From: Beroe ovata | Lineage: Eukaryota > Ctenophora > Nuda > Beroida > Beroidae | DNA length: 14,931 bases | Assembly (NCBI GenBank): GCA_946803715.1 | Contig: CAMPET010000219.1 | Coordinates: 11,799-26,729 of the forward strand | Reading direction: 5' to 3' | Part shown: positions 1-7,443 of the stretch, in pieces | Numbering within the stretch: position 1 is the stretch's first letter | Layout of the letters: each line of letters begins with the position of its first letter | Notes under the pieces: model-generated | What the model was told of the DNA's origin: nothing | The model's input: only the letters and a program-made list of their open reading frames with translations | The model's database searches: none | Position numbers and translations under genes: made by a program

Positions 1-60
1 CACGCTCTCTCAGTGCAGCGGCACGGCAGCGTGACACTGTCAAGTATAATCCACGTGCAG

Positions 61-3000
61 GGCTGCATGAACAACATAACGTTTGGGAGTGAGGAGGAGG
101 GTGGTTATTACGAGACGGTGGGGGGAGGGGCTGGGGCGGGGCCCACGTGGACTGGCAGGTCCGGCGTGCACACACACATGACCAACACTCGGATAACTGA
201 TCCCGAGATTATAGAAACACGGTGAGACAAGCATTGTTACCATGCAGATGATAATATAATTATACCCCTTCTTACTATGAATATTGATGAGGGTTACCAT
301 TGTGACCACTACCAGGTACCCTGTTATTGTAGACCACTTTTCACTACGGCATGGGTCCGGTGGATCTGGTTTGCACCCTGGAGGCGATGGTCTGGTCAGA
401 AAGTTGAGATTTAGGAAAAACCTCACACTTTGCTGCCTGACTGAACGGCGCTCCACGGCTCCTTACGGCGTCAACGGTGAGATTAACTACTGATGAAACT
501 TTTTGTATGAAACTTTTGTGTATGAAAGCACTGAAAAAGTGAAAATTAGAAAAAATTGGCAGGATATGTGTCAGGCATGATTTCTATCAGTATTTATTGC
601 TGGTCAATTTTCGCATAACATAATTTTTACCTAGGTATGTTTTTTTCTAACTTCTTAGTTCACTTTGTCAGGCGGGAGTGATGGAATGAAGGGGAGAAAT
701 CTGCTGATTAGGTCACGAGACGGTCATGTGATCAACCTGGGTGGGAAATGCGCTGTCAAAGTGAGCCCTGGGGTGAGTATTGGAGTGATTGTGGGGAAGT
801 TTGGCGGGGTACCGATAGTGGGAAATGGCGAGTTTTCCATTCAATATTCATATACGTCCCTTAACGATTCTTACATTTCAAATTGGAATTTCTCACTTGT
901 TTGCGAAAATAATTGCATGAGTTGAGTGCAACTGTAGCGACTTGAAACTTATCAGTCCATACGTCAACATGCGGACGTTAACAACCGTCAGCTATTCCAG
1001 AACAGATCCTGAAAATTTCATCAAGTTATCTCCAAAAACGTCGGAGTTTCTGCTGTAGAGCATACAGATAATATGGATGTTTACTTTTCTCCACTTATTC
1101 TTGACACACCCTGTATTATCTTTTGATAAGATACGTCTTACAAGAAGAAATGGGTGCATGGCTTTCCTCTGACTGATCAGAAGCACTGAATATTATTGAT
1201 TCTTAACCCTTGTCCCCTATCTTCACCACCTTTCCCCCAGAATTTTACAGATCCATCAGTTCCCATCAGTACCATGACTAGCCGATACAAGTAAGAACCG
1301 CTATTTGATAACATCAATTGAATACAATTACAGTAATCAGAAAATTATTTTGCACCAATTACTACTACTAAATCCCGATAAGCCATTCTATCGGCTAAAC
1401 AATACCTAGTTAAGAGATTACTCTTCGGCAACGACGACAACGTAAGAGTATTCACCATCTCCAGTGAAACACTTCTCTTCTCCATTGATGCTACAGCAAG
1501 CTTGTACGGTTGATGCTTTTCCTGGAACACTTATTGCTAGGTCAGGGTCATGGCAGACTCCTGCCCATCTCTCCTCTCCATGCGTATCTGTTCCTTTGAT
1601 TGCACCATCATCTTCTTCTGGTTGACCGTCTCCTGTCCACAAATCAAATTTGTAGCCTGTGCTTGCAACCAAGTAGCTGAAGTCTGTGAATGCGGTTACC
1701 ACACCATCATAGGTATATTCAGCCACTTCTTCACTTCCTTTACCAGGGAAAGAATTATCTCCATCTTCAGAAAGTTCAATCATTACAAGGTAGTCGGATC
1801 CATCGCCAACAGTACCAGGTTTATATGCACCAACAGGTGGAGCTTGTCCTTCGTTTTTGATTGTGTAATATCTTCCCCAGCTGGTTGCAAGAGGGTCGGC
1901 AACGACAACAACGTAAGAGTATTCACCATCTTCAGTGAAACACTTCTCTTCTCCATTGATGCTACAGCAAGCTTGTACAGTTGATGCTTTTCCTGGAACA
2001 CTTATTGCTAGGTCAGGGTCATGGCAGACTCCTGCCCATCTCTCCTCTCCATGCGTATCTGTTCCCTTGATTGCACCATCATCTTCTTCTGGTTGACCGT
2101 CTCCTGTCCACAAATCAACGTTGTAGCCTGCGTTGGGAACCAAGTAGCTGAAGTCTGTGAATGCGGTTACCACACCATCATAGGTATATTCAGCAACTTC
2201 TTCACTTCCTTTGCCAGGGAAAGAATTATCTCCACCTTCTGAAAGTTCAATCATTACAAGGTAGTCGGATCCATCGCCAGCAGTACCAGGTTTATATGCA
2301 CCATCAGGTGGAGCTTGACCGTCAGCCTTCACGGTGCTGTAGTTATCCTGGGCTTCAGCCTGAACAAGTAGGAGGAGCAGTAGTGGGAGGGATTTACATG
2401 GAGAGACCATCTTGAATTGTTCAATATCAGTTGTGACTTACTCAAACAGTGTGGTGTTGGACAAGAGGGAACTTTTTAAATGATCCTACTGATTGAATGA
2501 ATAAATGCACGTTATTCCGCGATGTATTATCAACTGTCAAAATAACCAAAAGAAAGATGTCCTTTTGAAGTTATATTACCTATGAAAAATATGATTTCCA
2601 TTGAAGCCGAGGATTCCGCAGAAAATTAATGATATGTCATTTAGCGACCGCCATGAGGCACCAGTGAGGAGAGTATTATTAATACACACATTTCACATTA
2701 AACGGAGCATAGCACATGACTCTTGACACGGCACTCTTTGATTGACAGCATATTTTATTGGCTTATTCCAATTTTCCGGTAAGAGGAACGGTGTGGAATT
2801 CTCGAATTCCAGAGAACGGCGACAACTGAGCTCATCTCTGCTATCAATCCTCTAATGCCTTTTTGCTAAGCTGAAAAGGTGATTTGGAGAAAAATATTGG
2901 CCCTGGTATCAATGCAAAAGTGGCGAATTTCGGATTTACTGCTAGGTATTTCACATCTGAGGCGCTGCTCAAATACATGGCAGAAGGCAGGGCCCTTATT

Positions 3001-5693
3001 TTTTGTATGTGAGTATGTGGAGGTATTATTGGTATAGGGGGTGTGAACTGTAAGAAGAGTAAAATTTTGATCAATTTCACTAATTGTTTTTCTCTTTTAT
3101 TCAAGTAAGCTTACTTCCACATCATCTAACTTTGAGTTAGCAGAATATCGACTGTACGGTCAACTTGAAACTTCTATCACAGCACAATAACCATTAGAAA
3201 ACAAAACAACAAAAATTTCATAGCAATTGGTGATTTAGCTGAATAATGAGCTTGTAGGTACTTGATGGTCGGTTCTCCCACCTCAACTCTAGCTTCCTTA
3301 ATTGATTCCTTTATTGATTATCTGTTTGTACTGGAGTACTGGTCAAGCCTATAGCCTGGCGAACACGGCGGAGATCTCTGCTATACCGCGTGATGAACAA
3401 GCAATACGAACCGAGGGGTTCTGCACAGACCACTCTGTTGTCACCGAAGTAGAATGCCTAAGCACAAACTAAGTTAAAAGCCGACTGCCGACATGCCCGG
3501 ATCTGGTGAATCTCCCAAACAGATCAACCAATTCACTTTTTGAAAGGACCATTTAAAACCCACGAAACCAAAATTATATGTCCATTCGATGATTGCATCC
3601 CAATTATTCAGCCCCAATTGAAACTATGTTGATATCATATTATAACTTTTTCCTACCCACTGGGGAGGGAAAATGTCAGCTAGGCTATTTCAATCACATT
3701 TTCGTTTTACGAAAAAGTATTGGAGAAGGGATAGCATAGATGAGCATCAAGCACTGGGCATTTCTCTAGAATTTGACAATTTTCCCTTACGTTATTCTAC
3801 CGAAGAATAAGAGTACGTAAAAATTAAATATCAATCAAAGACTCCAGCGTTTATAATACAAATCTGTCATCATTGAATGAATGCTCCGTGTATAAATGTG
3901 CTCCGTGTGGCGTGTATGCTCCTTTTAAGGTTAATTATAGTGCGTACGAATAAACAAAATTTTACTCTCCAAAAATACTTTACCTTGCTGCCTCATGGCG
4001 GTCGCTAAATTTCTGATCATTTATGTTCAGCAGAATCCTCGGCTTCAATGGAAATCATATTTTTCTTTCCTTTGCTTATTTTGACAGTTGATAATGCATC
4101 GCGGAATAACGTGCATTTATTCATTCGATCAGTAGGATCATTTAAGAAGTTCCCTCTTGTCCAACTTCACACTGTTTGAGTAAGTCACAACTGATATTGA
4201 ACAATTCAAGATGGTCTCTCCATGTAAATCCCTCCCACTACTGCTCCTCCTACTTGTTCAAGCTGGAGCCCAGGATAACTACATCACCGTGAAGGCTGAC
4301 GGTCAAGCTCCACCTGATGGTGCATATAAACCTGGTACTGCTGGCGATGGATCCGACTACCTTGTAATGATTGAACTTACTGAAGATGGAGATAATTCTT
4401 TCCCTGGCAAAGGAAGTGAAGAAGTGGCTCAATATACCTATGGTGGTGTGGTAACCGAATTCACAGACTTCAGCTACTTGGTTGCCAGCACAGGCTACAA
4501 ATTTGATTTGTGGACAGGAGACGGTCAACCAGAAGAAGATGATGGTGCAATCAAGGGAACAGATACGCATGGAGAGGAGAGATGGGCAGGAGTCTGCCAT
4601 GACCCTGACCTAGCAATAAGTGTTCCAGGAAAAGCATCAACTGTACAAGCTTGCTGTAGCATCAATGGAGAAGAGAAGTGTTTCACTGAAGATGGTGAAT
4701 ACTCATACGTTGTTGTCGTTGCCGAAGAGTAATCTCTTTACTAGGTACTGTTTAGCCGATGGAATGGCTTATCGGGATTTAGTGGTAGTAATTGATGCAA
4801 AATAATTTTCTGATAATATTAATTGTATTCAAATTTCAATCAATGATTTCAAATAGCGGTTCTTACTTGTATCGGCTAGTCATGGTACTGATGGGAACTG
4901 ATGGATCTGTAAAATTCAGCGGGAAAGGTGGTGAAGAGTGGGGAGAAGGGTAGAGAATCATTAATATCCAGTGATTCTGATCAGTCAATGGTCCAATTTG
5001 AGGTGTCAAAGTTATGAATGAACGAAATTTGGGGATTTACGGGGAAGGGTGGCTAAGATCGGGGACAAGGGTTATTATGGGTCAATATGTCAATATTCAG
5101 TGTCCTTTTCTCCTCGTTAGATGTACCACATAAATTGATTAGAAATTAAATCATACATAAATTTCACGGAAGTCGATATTACAGCTTAAATTACTCCCAC
5201 ATCAACACAACTTGTGCGATTATGACTGATCTTTTTATAAAGAGAGCCTGGACCTGAAAGGCCCACAAGAGGATTTTCCCGAGAGGGATACTGCCTGGCT
5301 CTAGACAGCCGGAGCTGCCACGAGGAGGGGAACGGGGGGCGAGACGGTAAGAAAATTTTAAAGGGAAGAGAGTAAAAGAGTAAAAGAAGGGAGAGAATTC
5401 AGAATACCTCTGGGGAATATGACTGATCCGACCGAAACTGAAACACGTAGCTTCTTGGTCGAGATTTATTTTGAAGTCAATGAAATCCAAAATTTCCCTT
5501 TCTGCAGGATGTTTTCCAACTCGAGACTCCGGGAGGTGGTGGTTGGGGTTGCCCTAGCAACAACAAATCAGAGGACGAGATGAGGTCGCGTGATAATATG
5601 ACGTCACGTGATGGACAGTCACATGCCAAGTTGACAAAGGTTGAAGTAAGGGGAAGTGTCGCTCAGTATACACGTTATCAAGAGTCTGCTTAG
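61..5693 (+). CDS. OPLAH: 5-oxoprolinase, C-terminal four exons (5' end outside window)
   Basis: ATP-dependent 5-oxoprolinase converts 5-oxoproline to glutamate in the cytosolic gamma-glutamyl (glutathione) cycle. Exons are 61-221, 316-476, 672-772 and 5508-5693. Together they encode about 202 C-terminal residues of a protein that is about 1290 residues long in animals. Family signatures seen are [60 protein letters not shown] and TPGGGGWG, ending in [13 protein letters not shown] and a stop, close to the vertebrate C-terminus. All introns are GT-AG and all phases match (CG/G, G/GC, then phase 0). The acceptor at position 60 was chosen because the family's QGCMNN block starts there and upstream translation does not resemble the family. 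The last intron is 4735 bp, far longer than its 94 and 195 bp neighbours, because it hosts two other genes. Identity is firm; the exon at 61 could begin slightly differently. Confidence 0.93.
1418..2410 (-). CDS. Secreted acidic two-domain protein of unknown family (nested gene, left copy)
   Basis: A single exon encodes 330 residues. Residues 1-21 form a signal peptide (MVSPCK, a run of leucines, VQAEAQ), so the product is probably secreted. Domain 1 spans about 24-172 and domain 2 about 181-330, joined by [10 protein letters not shown]. The domains are nearly identical and offset by 157 residues. Each has the pattern C-x18-CC-x7-C (Cys 129/148/149/157 and 286/305/306/314), a [12 protein letters not shown] acidic loop and a VVVVA beta-like end. 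Both are rich in Asp, Glu and Gly and poor in basic residues. An NYS glycosylation sequon is at residues 23-25. I do not recognise the domain. Acidic DGD/EEDDG loops could bind calcium, but that is speculation. The gene lies antisense inside the last OPLAH intron. The start follows the signal peptide and matches the start of the paralogue. Confidence 0.88.
   Translation of the reverse strand: MVSPCKSLPLLLLLLVQAEAQDNYSTVKADGQAPPDGAYKPGTAGDGSDYLVMIELSEGGDNSFPGKGSEEVAEYTYDGVVTAFTDFSYLVPNAGYNVDLWTGDGQPEEDDGAIKGTDTHGEERWAGVCHDPDLAISVPGKASTVQACCSINGEEKCFTEDGEYSYVVVVADPLATSWGRYYTIKNEGQAPPVGAYKPGTVGDGSDYLVMIELSEDGDNSFPGKGSEEVAEYTYDGVVTAFTDFSYLVASTGYKFDLWTGDGQPEEDDGAIKGTDTHGEERWAGVCHDPDLAISVPGKASTVQACCSINGEEKCFTGDGEYSYVVVVAEE
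1871..2347 (-). repeat. First copy of 471-bp coding tandem duplication (domain 1)
   Basis: Residues 22-180 of the left nested protein. Domain 1 differs from domain 2 mainly at ADGQAPPDG against [14 protein letters not shown] against [13 protein letters not shown] against VASTGYKF, and FTED against FTGD. The second copy lies at 1421-1870. The period is 157 codons (471 bp), exactly the length difference between the two nested genes (330 against 173 residues). Confidence 0.85.
2472..2520 (-). promoter_or_regulatory. Putative core promoter of left nested gene
   Basis: On the minus strand a TTTAAAAAG TATA-like element (2472-2480) lies about 62 bp upstream of the ATG. It is preceded by a 26-bp block (2495-2520, complement of GCGGAATAACGTGCATTTAT plus TCATTC). 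That block is identical in front of the right copy at 4101-4126. Transcription start and factor identity are inferred, not seen. Confidence 0.45.
2661..3988. other. Unique spacer between inverted-repeat arms
   Basis: This 1.33 kb stretch separates the two divergently transcribed nested genes and has no counterpart within the window. It contains a possible decayed kinase exon (2878-3009), the perfect palindrome GGAATTC-TC-GAATTCC (2795-2810), and a short repeated GTGCTCCGTGT motif around 3885-3910. No intact gene is evident. By position it would hold shared upstream regulatory sequence for both nested genes. Confidence 0.6.
2878..3009 (+). pseudogene. Possible remnant of a protein (tyrosine) kinase exon
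   Basis: One plus-strand frame reads GDLEKNI, then [11 protein letters not shown], then [11 protein letters not shown] before a stop at 3010. The order and spacing recall the kinase catalytic loop (RDLAARN), the AKVADFGLAR magnesium-binding segment and the KWMAPE motif of receptor tyrosine kinases. Differences point to decay: HRD is replaced by KGD, a codon or more is missing before Asn, DFG is NFG, and the activation segment is shortened. A stop lies just upstream (tga before KGDL), and no flanking kinase exon was found. The similarity is suggestive and short, so chance is possible. Confidence 0.3.
4101..4149 (+). promoter_or_regulatory. Putative core promoter of right nested gene
   Basis: The 26-bp block at 4101-4126 is identical to its counterpart at 2495-2520. 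It is followed by TTTAAGAAG (4141-4149), a TATA-like element 70 bp before the ATG at 4211. Conservation between the arms continues up to the start codon with few changes. Because the flanks are duplicated as a whole, the conservation alone does not prove function. Confidence 0.45.
4211..4732 (+). CDS. Secreted acidic one-domain protein of unknown family (nested gene, right copy)
   Basis: A single exon encodes 173 residues. The signal peptide is residues 1-21 (leucine run ending VQAGAQ). The mature part is one domain of about 150 residues with Cys 129, 148, 149 and 157 in the pattern C-x18-CC-x7-C, and the same acidic [10 protein letters not shown] loop as the left copy. Its N-terminal half matches domain 1 of the left gene ([19 protein letters not shown]), whereas the centre matches domain 2 ([11 protein letters not shown]), so it looks like a mosaic. 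The NYS sequon of the left copy is NYI here and therefore lost. The gene lies sense-oriented inside the OPLAH intron, divergent from the left copy with about 1.8 kb between start codons. No canonical AATAAA is visible soon after the stop; AAAATAATTTT at about 4799 is the nearest candidate. Function unknown. Confidence 0.88.
   Translation: MVSPCKSLPLLLLLLVQAGAQDNYITVKADGQAPPDGAYKPGTAGDGSDYLVMIELTEDGDNSFPGKGSEEVAQYTYGGVVTEFTDFSYLVASTGYKFDLWTGDGQPEEDDGAIKGTDTHGEERWAGVCHDPDLAISVPGKASTVQACCSINGEEKCFTEDGEYSYVVVVAEE
5508..5693 (+). CDS. OPLAH: Terminal OPLAH exon beyond the 4.7 kb nested-gene intron
   Basis: This exon follows the acceptor TTTCTGCAG and opens in phase 0 with [14 protein letters not shown]. 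It exactly continues the preceding exon, which ends at CPG-like residues SPG before GTGAGT at 773. The family consensus runs PGD-hydrophobics-TPGGGGYG, so the join is unambiguous. The remaining residues form a variable polar stretch, then the conserved tail GSV..YxRxQE and TAG. The exon shows that OPLAH splices across both intronic genes and is not truncated by them. Confidence 0.93.
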   Translation, partial: DVFQLETPGGGGWGCPSNNKSEDEMRSRDNMTSRDGQSHAKLTKVEVRGSVAQYTRYQESA

Positions 5694-6247
5694 GACGAGC
5701 TGAGATGTATGATACGGACATAAGGTGCTGGTTTCGAACATGAAAAAGAATGCACACTCACATTGTGAGTGTTGGCTGCTCTGTATGCATTCTTTTTCAT
5801 GCATCAAGTAAATGACGTGTTACTGTCGACTGTCCTTTTAAATTTGTTTTCTGCTGCCGCCCACTTGGCAGGTTTTCTATTACTATCTTACTATCATTAT
5901 CCTATCTATTATAGGATACATTTTTGATACAATCAGAAGTCAGAACCGTGGAAATGTTTTTATAACTTTGAAAATGGGACTGGAATTGAGCAGAATCATT
6001 TTGATTGAAAATAGAATCACTTAAAAGCTTAAACTTTACAACACTACCATATACAATCAGATTTGTGGGCCATTTTAATTTCACTCGTGATTTTTACCGT
6101 GACCATTAACCATTTTTTGTTCTCAAAGCGAGTCTCTACTATGATGTATCTGATGCCCTGTGTGTTATATGTCATCGCTAACCCATCTTTCTCATGACAG
6201 ATGTTAATATGAGCAGTCCCTGAACTAGCGAGAACTACTCCATCAAC
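5694..6247 (+). other. OPLAH 3' UTR and DPH6 upstream region
   Basis: This 554-bp intergenic stretch lies between the OPLAH stop and the DPH6 start. It contains a strong compound stem-loop at 5739-5801, listed separately, and a small ATCCTAT/ATAGGAT hairpin near 5910. I see no canonical AATAAA hexamer and no obvious TATA box. Any DPH6 promoter and the OPLAH cleavage site must both lie here. Confidence 0.6.
5739..5801 (+). repeat. Compound stem-loop in OPLAH 3' UTR
   Basis: Perfect 16-bp outer arms (CATGAAAAAGAATGCA at 5739-5754, its complement at 5786-5801) enclose a second perfect 8-bp hairpin (ACACTCAC at 5754-5761, loop ATT, GTGAGTGT at 5765-5772). The 3' side has an unpaired bulge of about 13 nt. 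It starts 45 nt after the OPLAH stop codon, so it is probably transcribed. It could be a UTR regulatory structure, a small-RNA precursor or a miniature transposon remnant. Confidence 0.6.
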
Positions 6248-7171
6248 ATGACTACCACTCCCACCCCTCCCACTGCTCCCACCCCTCCCGCTGCTCCCAC
6301 CCCTCCCACTGCTCCCACCACTCCCACTGCTCCCGTCACTCCCGCCACATCGCACAGAGTGGTCGCACTGCTCAGCGGAGGGAAGGACAGCACATACTCT
6401 ATTCTGCACTGCGTGGCGGCACAGCACGAAATTGTCGCTATGGCACACCTCACACCCCCACCCCACACCCACGAATTAGATAGTTTCATGTATCAGAGTG
6501 TGGGGTGTAACGTGGTAACGCACGTGGCGCGTGCACTGGGCGTGCCCCTGTACCAGCACGCCATCACCGGCACGCCCTTGTCACAGGGTCTGGAGTACAC
6601 CGCCACGCCAGGTGACGAGGTGGAGGATCTCTATAACTTGTTATCAGAGGTGAGGCAGGTGACGGGGTGCACCGCGGTGTGCAGTGGCGCTATATTCTCA
6701 ACTTATCAGAAAAACAGGGTGGAGGAGGTGTGCGCGCGGCTTGGGCTCGTCAGCTTGGCGCCACTCTGGCGGCGGGAACAGGAGGCGTTACTCCGGGATA
6801 TGTTGCGGCATGGGCTGGAGATACGGATTATCAAGGTGGCGAGTATGGGTCTGAACAAGGACCATGTGGGACGGACAGCTGACCAGCTGCTGCCACATTT
6901 CCTGGACATACACCAGAAGTGGGGGTTCAACGTGTGTGGGGAGGGGGGTGAATACGAGTCACTGGTCACGGACTGTCCACTATTTGGGAGCAGGCTGGTA
7001 GTGGACTGCTCCGAGTTGGTGTGCCACTCCCACGATGAGCTCTCCCCGGTGTGGTATGAGCGGATCTCGGGGGTTAGGTTGGAGGAGAAGGAGGGAATGA
7101 GGGAGTTGTCACTGGGGGAGAGGGTGAAGAGGACACTGGGAGAGGGATGGGAAGAGAGGGTGATTATATGA
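6248..7171 (+). CDS. DPH6: Diphthine--ammonia ligase (ATP-binding PP-loop amidase)
   Basis: DPH6 (ATPBD4) catalyses the last step of diphthamide synthesis: ATP-dependent amidation of diphthine on elongation factor 2 in the cytosol. The 307-residue product has the PP-loop SGGKDS at 43-48, the DSFMYQSVG block, GDEVEDLY, IKVASMGL, and the family hallmark GEGGEYES at 231-238 followed by DCPLF. Without its first 36 residues it is about 271 aa, near the usual length for the short animal form. No intron is needed. The start at 6248 is the first in-frame ATG and the next Met lies inside the domain, so it is preferred. It adds an extension of five degenerate PTPPTA-like repeats, unlike the family, which normally begins about six residues before the PP-loop. 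An alternative is that this C-rich tract is intronic and ends at CGCACAG (6357). Confidence 0.95.
   Translation: MTTTPTPPTAPTPPAAPTPPTAPTTPTAPVTPATSHRVVALLSGGKDSTYSILHCVAAQHEIVAMAHLTPPPHTHELDSFMYQSVGCNVVTHVARALGVPLYQHAITGTPLSQGLEYTATPGDEVEDLYNLLSEVRQVTGCTAVCSGAIFSTYQKNRVEEVCARLGLVSLAPLWRREQEALLRDMLRHGLEIRIIKVASMGLNKDHVGRTADQLLPHFLDIHQKWGFNVCGEGGEYESLVTDCPLFGSRLVVDCSELVCHSHDELSPVWYERISGVRLEEKEGMRELSLGERVKRTLGEGWEERVII
6260..6349 (+). repeat. 18-bp coding minisatellite (Pro/Thr/Ala repeats)
   Basis: Five tandem 18-bp units of the type CCCACCCCTCCCACTGCT encode PTPPTA-like hexapeptides; the last unit is degenerate. They form nearly all of the N-terminal extension of DPH6, just before the PP-loop. 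The strand bias (C-rich top strand) also creates long open frames on the opposite strand that read as Gly/Ser repeats; these are shadows. Confidence 0.85.
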
Positions 7172-7443
7172 GTTACTTTGGGATAGCGATGTTAAATGTG
7201 ATTACATCAGCTTGTTTCAACTTTTATTTTATTCAAGCTATAATTGTGCTAAAACCTGATCCACTCATTTACTGTAGACGCTCAAGAGAACATTACTCCA
7301 TCCCATCCTTATTAAGATTCCTAAAACCGTGTTCCTCAAAATAACGATTTTTTACACATGGTACTTTAATGAAATCCCTGATACTGACCCTATCCTAATC
7401 CTAACCCTGTGTCACCCCCACATCCCCATTCTAGGAGGGCAGC
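7172..7443 (+). other. DPH6-PGAP1 intergenic region
   Basis: Only 272 bp separate the DPH6 stop from the PGAP1 start on the same strand. No canonical polyadenylation hexamer, TATA box or conserved element is recognisable. The short spacing implies that the PGAP1 promoter overlaps the DPH6 3' end, or that the two are co-transcribed. Confidence 0.5.

Larger units (their letters stand above)
1171..2660. repeat. Left arm of imperfect inverted repeat (about 1.49 kb)
   Basis: The reverse complement of this arm matches 3989-4987 through a promoter-proximal region, coding sequence and 3' flank. The outer edge shares GATCAGTC-type sequence (1171-1180 against 4979-4986). The inner edge shares GCCTCATGGCGGTCGCTAAAT (complement at 2639-2659, direct at 3990-4010). 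Outside these points the similarity stops. The arm is about 471 bp longer than its partner because it carries one extra copy of the encoded domain. The roughly 75 bp upstream of the two ATGs differ at only a few positions, so duplication or gene conversion was fairly recent. Confidence 0.88.
3989..4987. repeat. Right arm of imperfect inverted repeat (about 1.0 kb)
   Basis: This arm is the reverse-complement partner of 1171-2660. It begins at TGCCTCATGGCGGTCGCTAA (3989) and ends near TGATCAGTC (4986). It includes promoter, coding and 3' flanking sequence of the right nested gene. It lacks the extra 471-bp domain present in the left arm. Small indels and substitutions distinguish the arms, for example TTTAAGAAG against TTTAAAAAG, which argues against a pure assembly duplication. 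Confidence 0.88.
773..5507 (+). other. OPLAH: Giant final OPLAH intron hosting nested genes
   Basis: The donor is GTGAGT at 773 and the acceptor is CTGCAG at 5507. The intron holds, in order: about 400 bp with no recognisable content, the left inverted-repeat arm with a minus-strand gene, a 1.3 kb unique spacer, the right arm with a plus-strand gene, and about 520 bp of further unassigned sequence. The part from 5040 to 5105 resembles the end of the repeat arms again. Neither nested gene shares splice sites with OPLAH. Confidence 0.85.

Noticed and set aside
1-60. In-frame upstream extension of the first OPLAH exon (reads through position 1)
   Set aside because: Translation before the conserved GCMNN block does not resemble the family, and a good acceptor (GTGCAG) ends at 60, so this is taken as intron.
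40-456. Minus-strand open frame of 138 codons
   Set aside because: Lies over OPLAH exons 1-2 and their intron; no recognisable content.
1550-2242. Plus-strand open frames over the left nested gene, and the mirror frame at 4250-4600
   Set aside because: They are complements of the conserved secreted-protein coding sequence and recur only because the arms are repeated.
3310-3475. Open frame without ATG in the spacer reading through [16 protein letters not shown] to CLSTN
   Set aside because: No start, no splice context and no similarity I can name; may be chance or an unidentified relic.
4180-4210. Possible tiny 5' UTR intron (GTAAGT at about 4180, AAG before the ATG)
   Set aside because: About 31 bp is too short for a spliceosomal intron in most animals; conservation is explained by the duplication.
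6044-6489. Minus-strand Gly/Ser-repeat frames
   Set aside because: Reverse complement of the Pro/Thr minisatellite of DPH6.
7388-7408. Telomere-like CCTAATCCTAACCCT
   Set aside because: Only two imperfect units; not a telomeric array.
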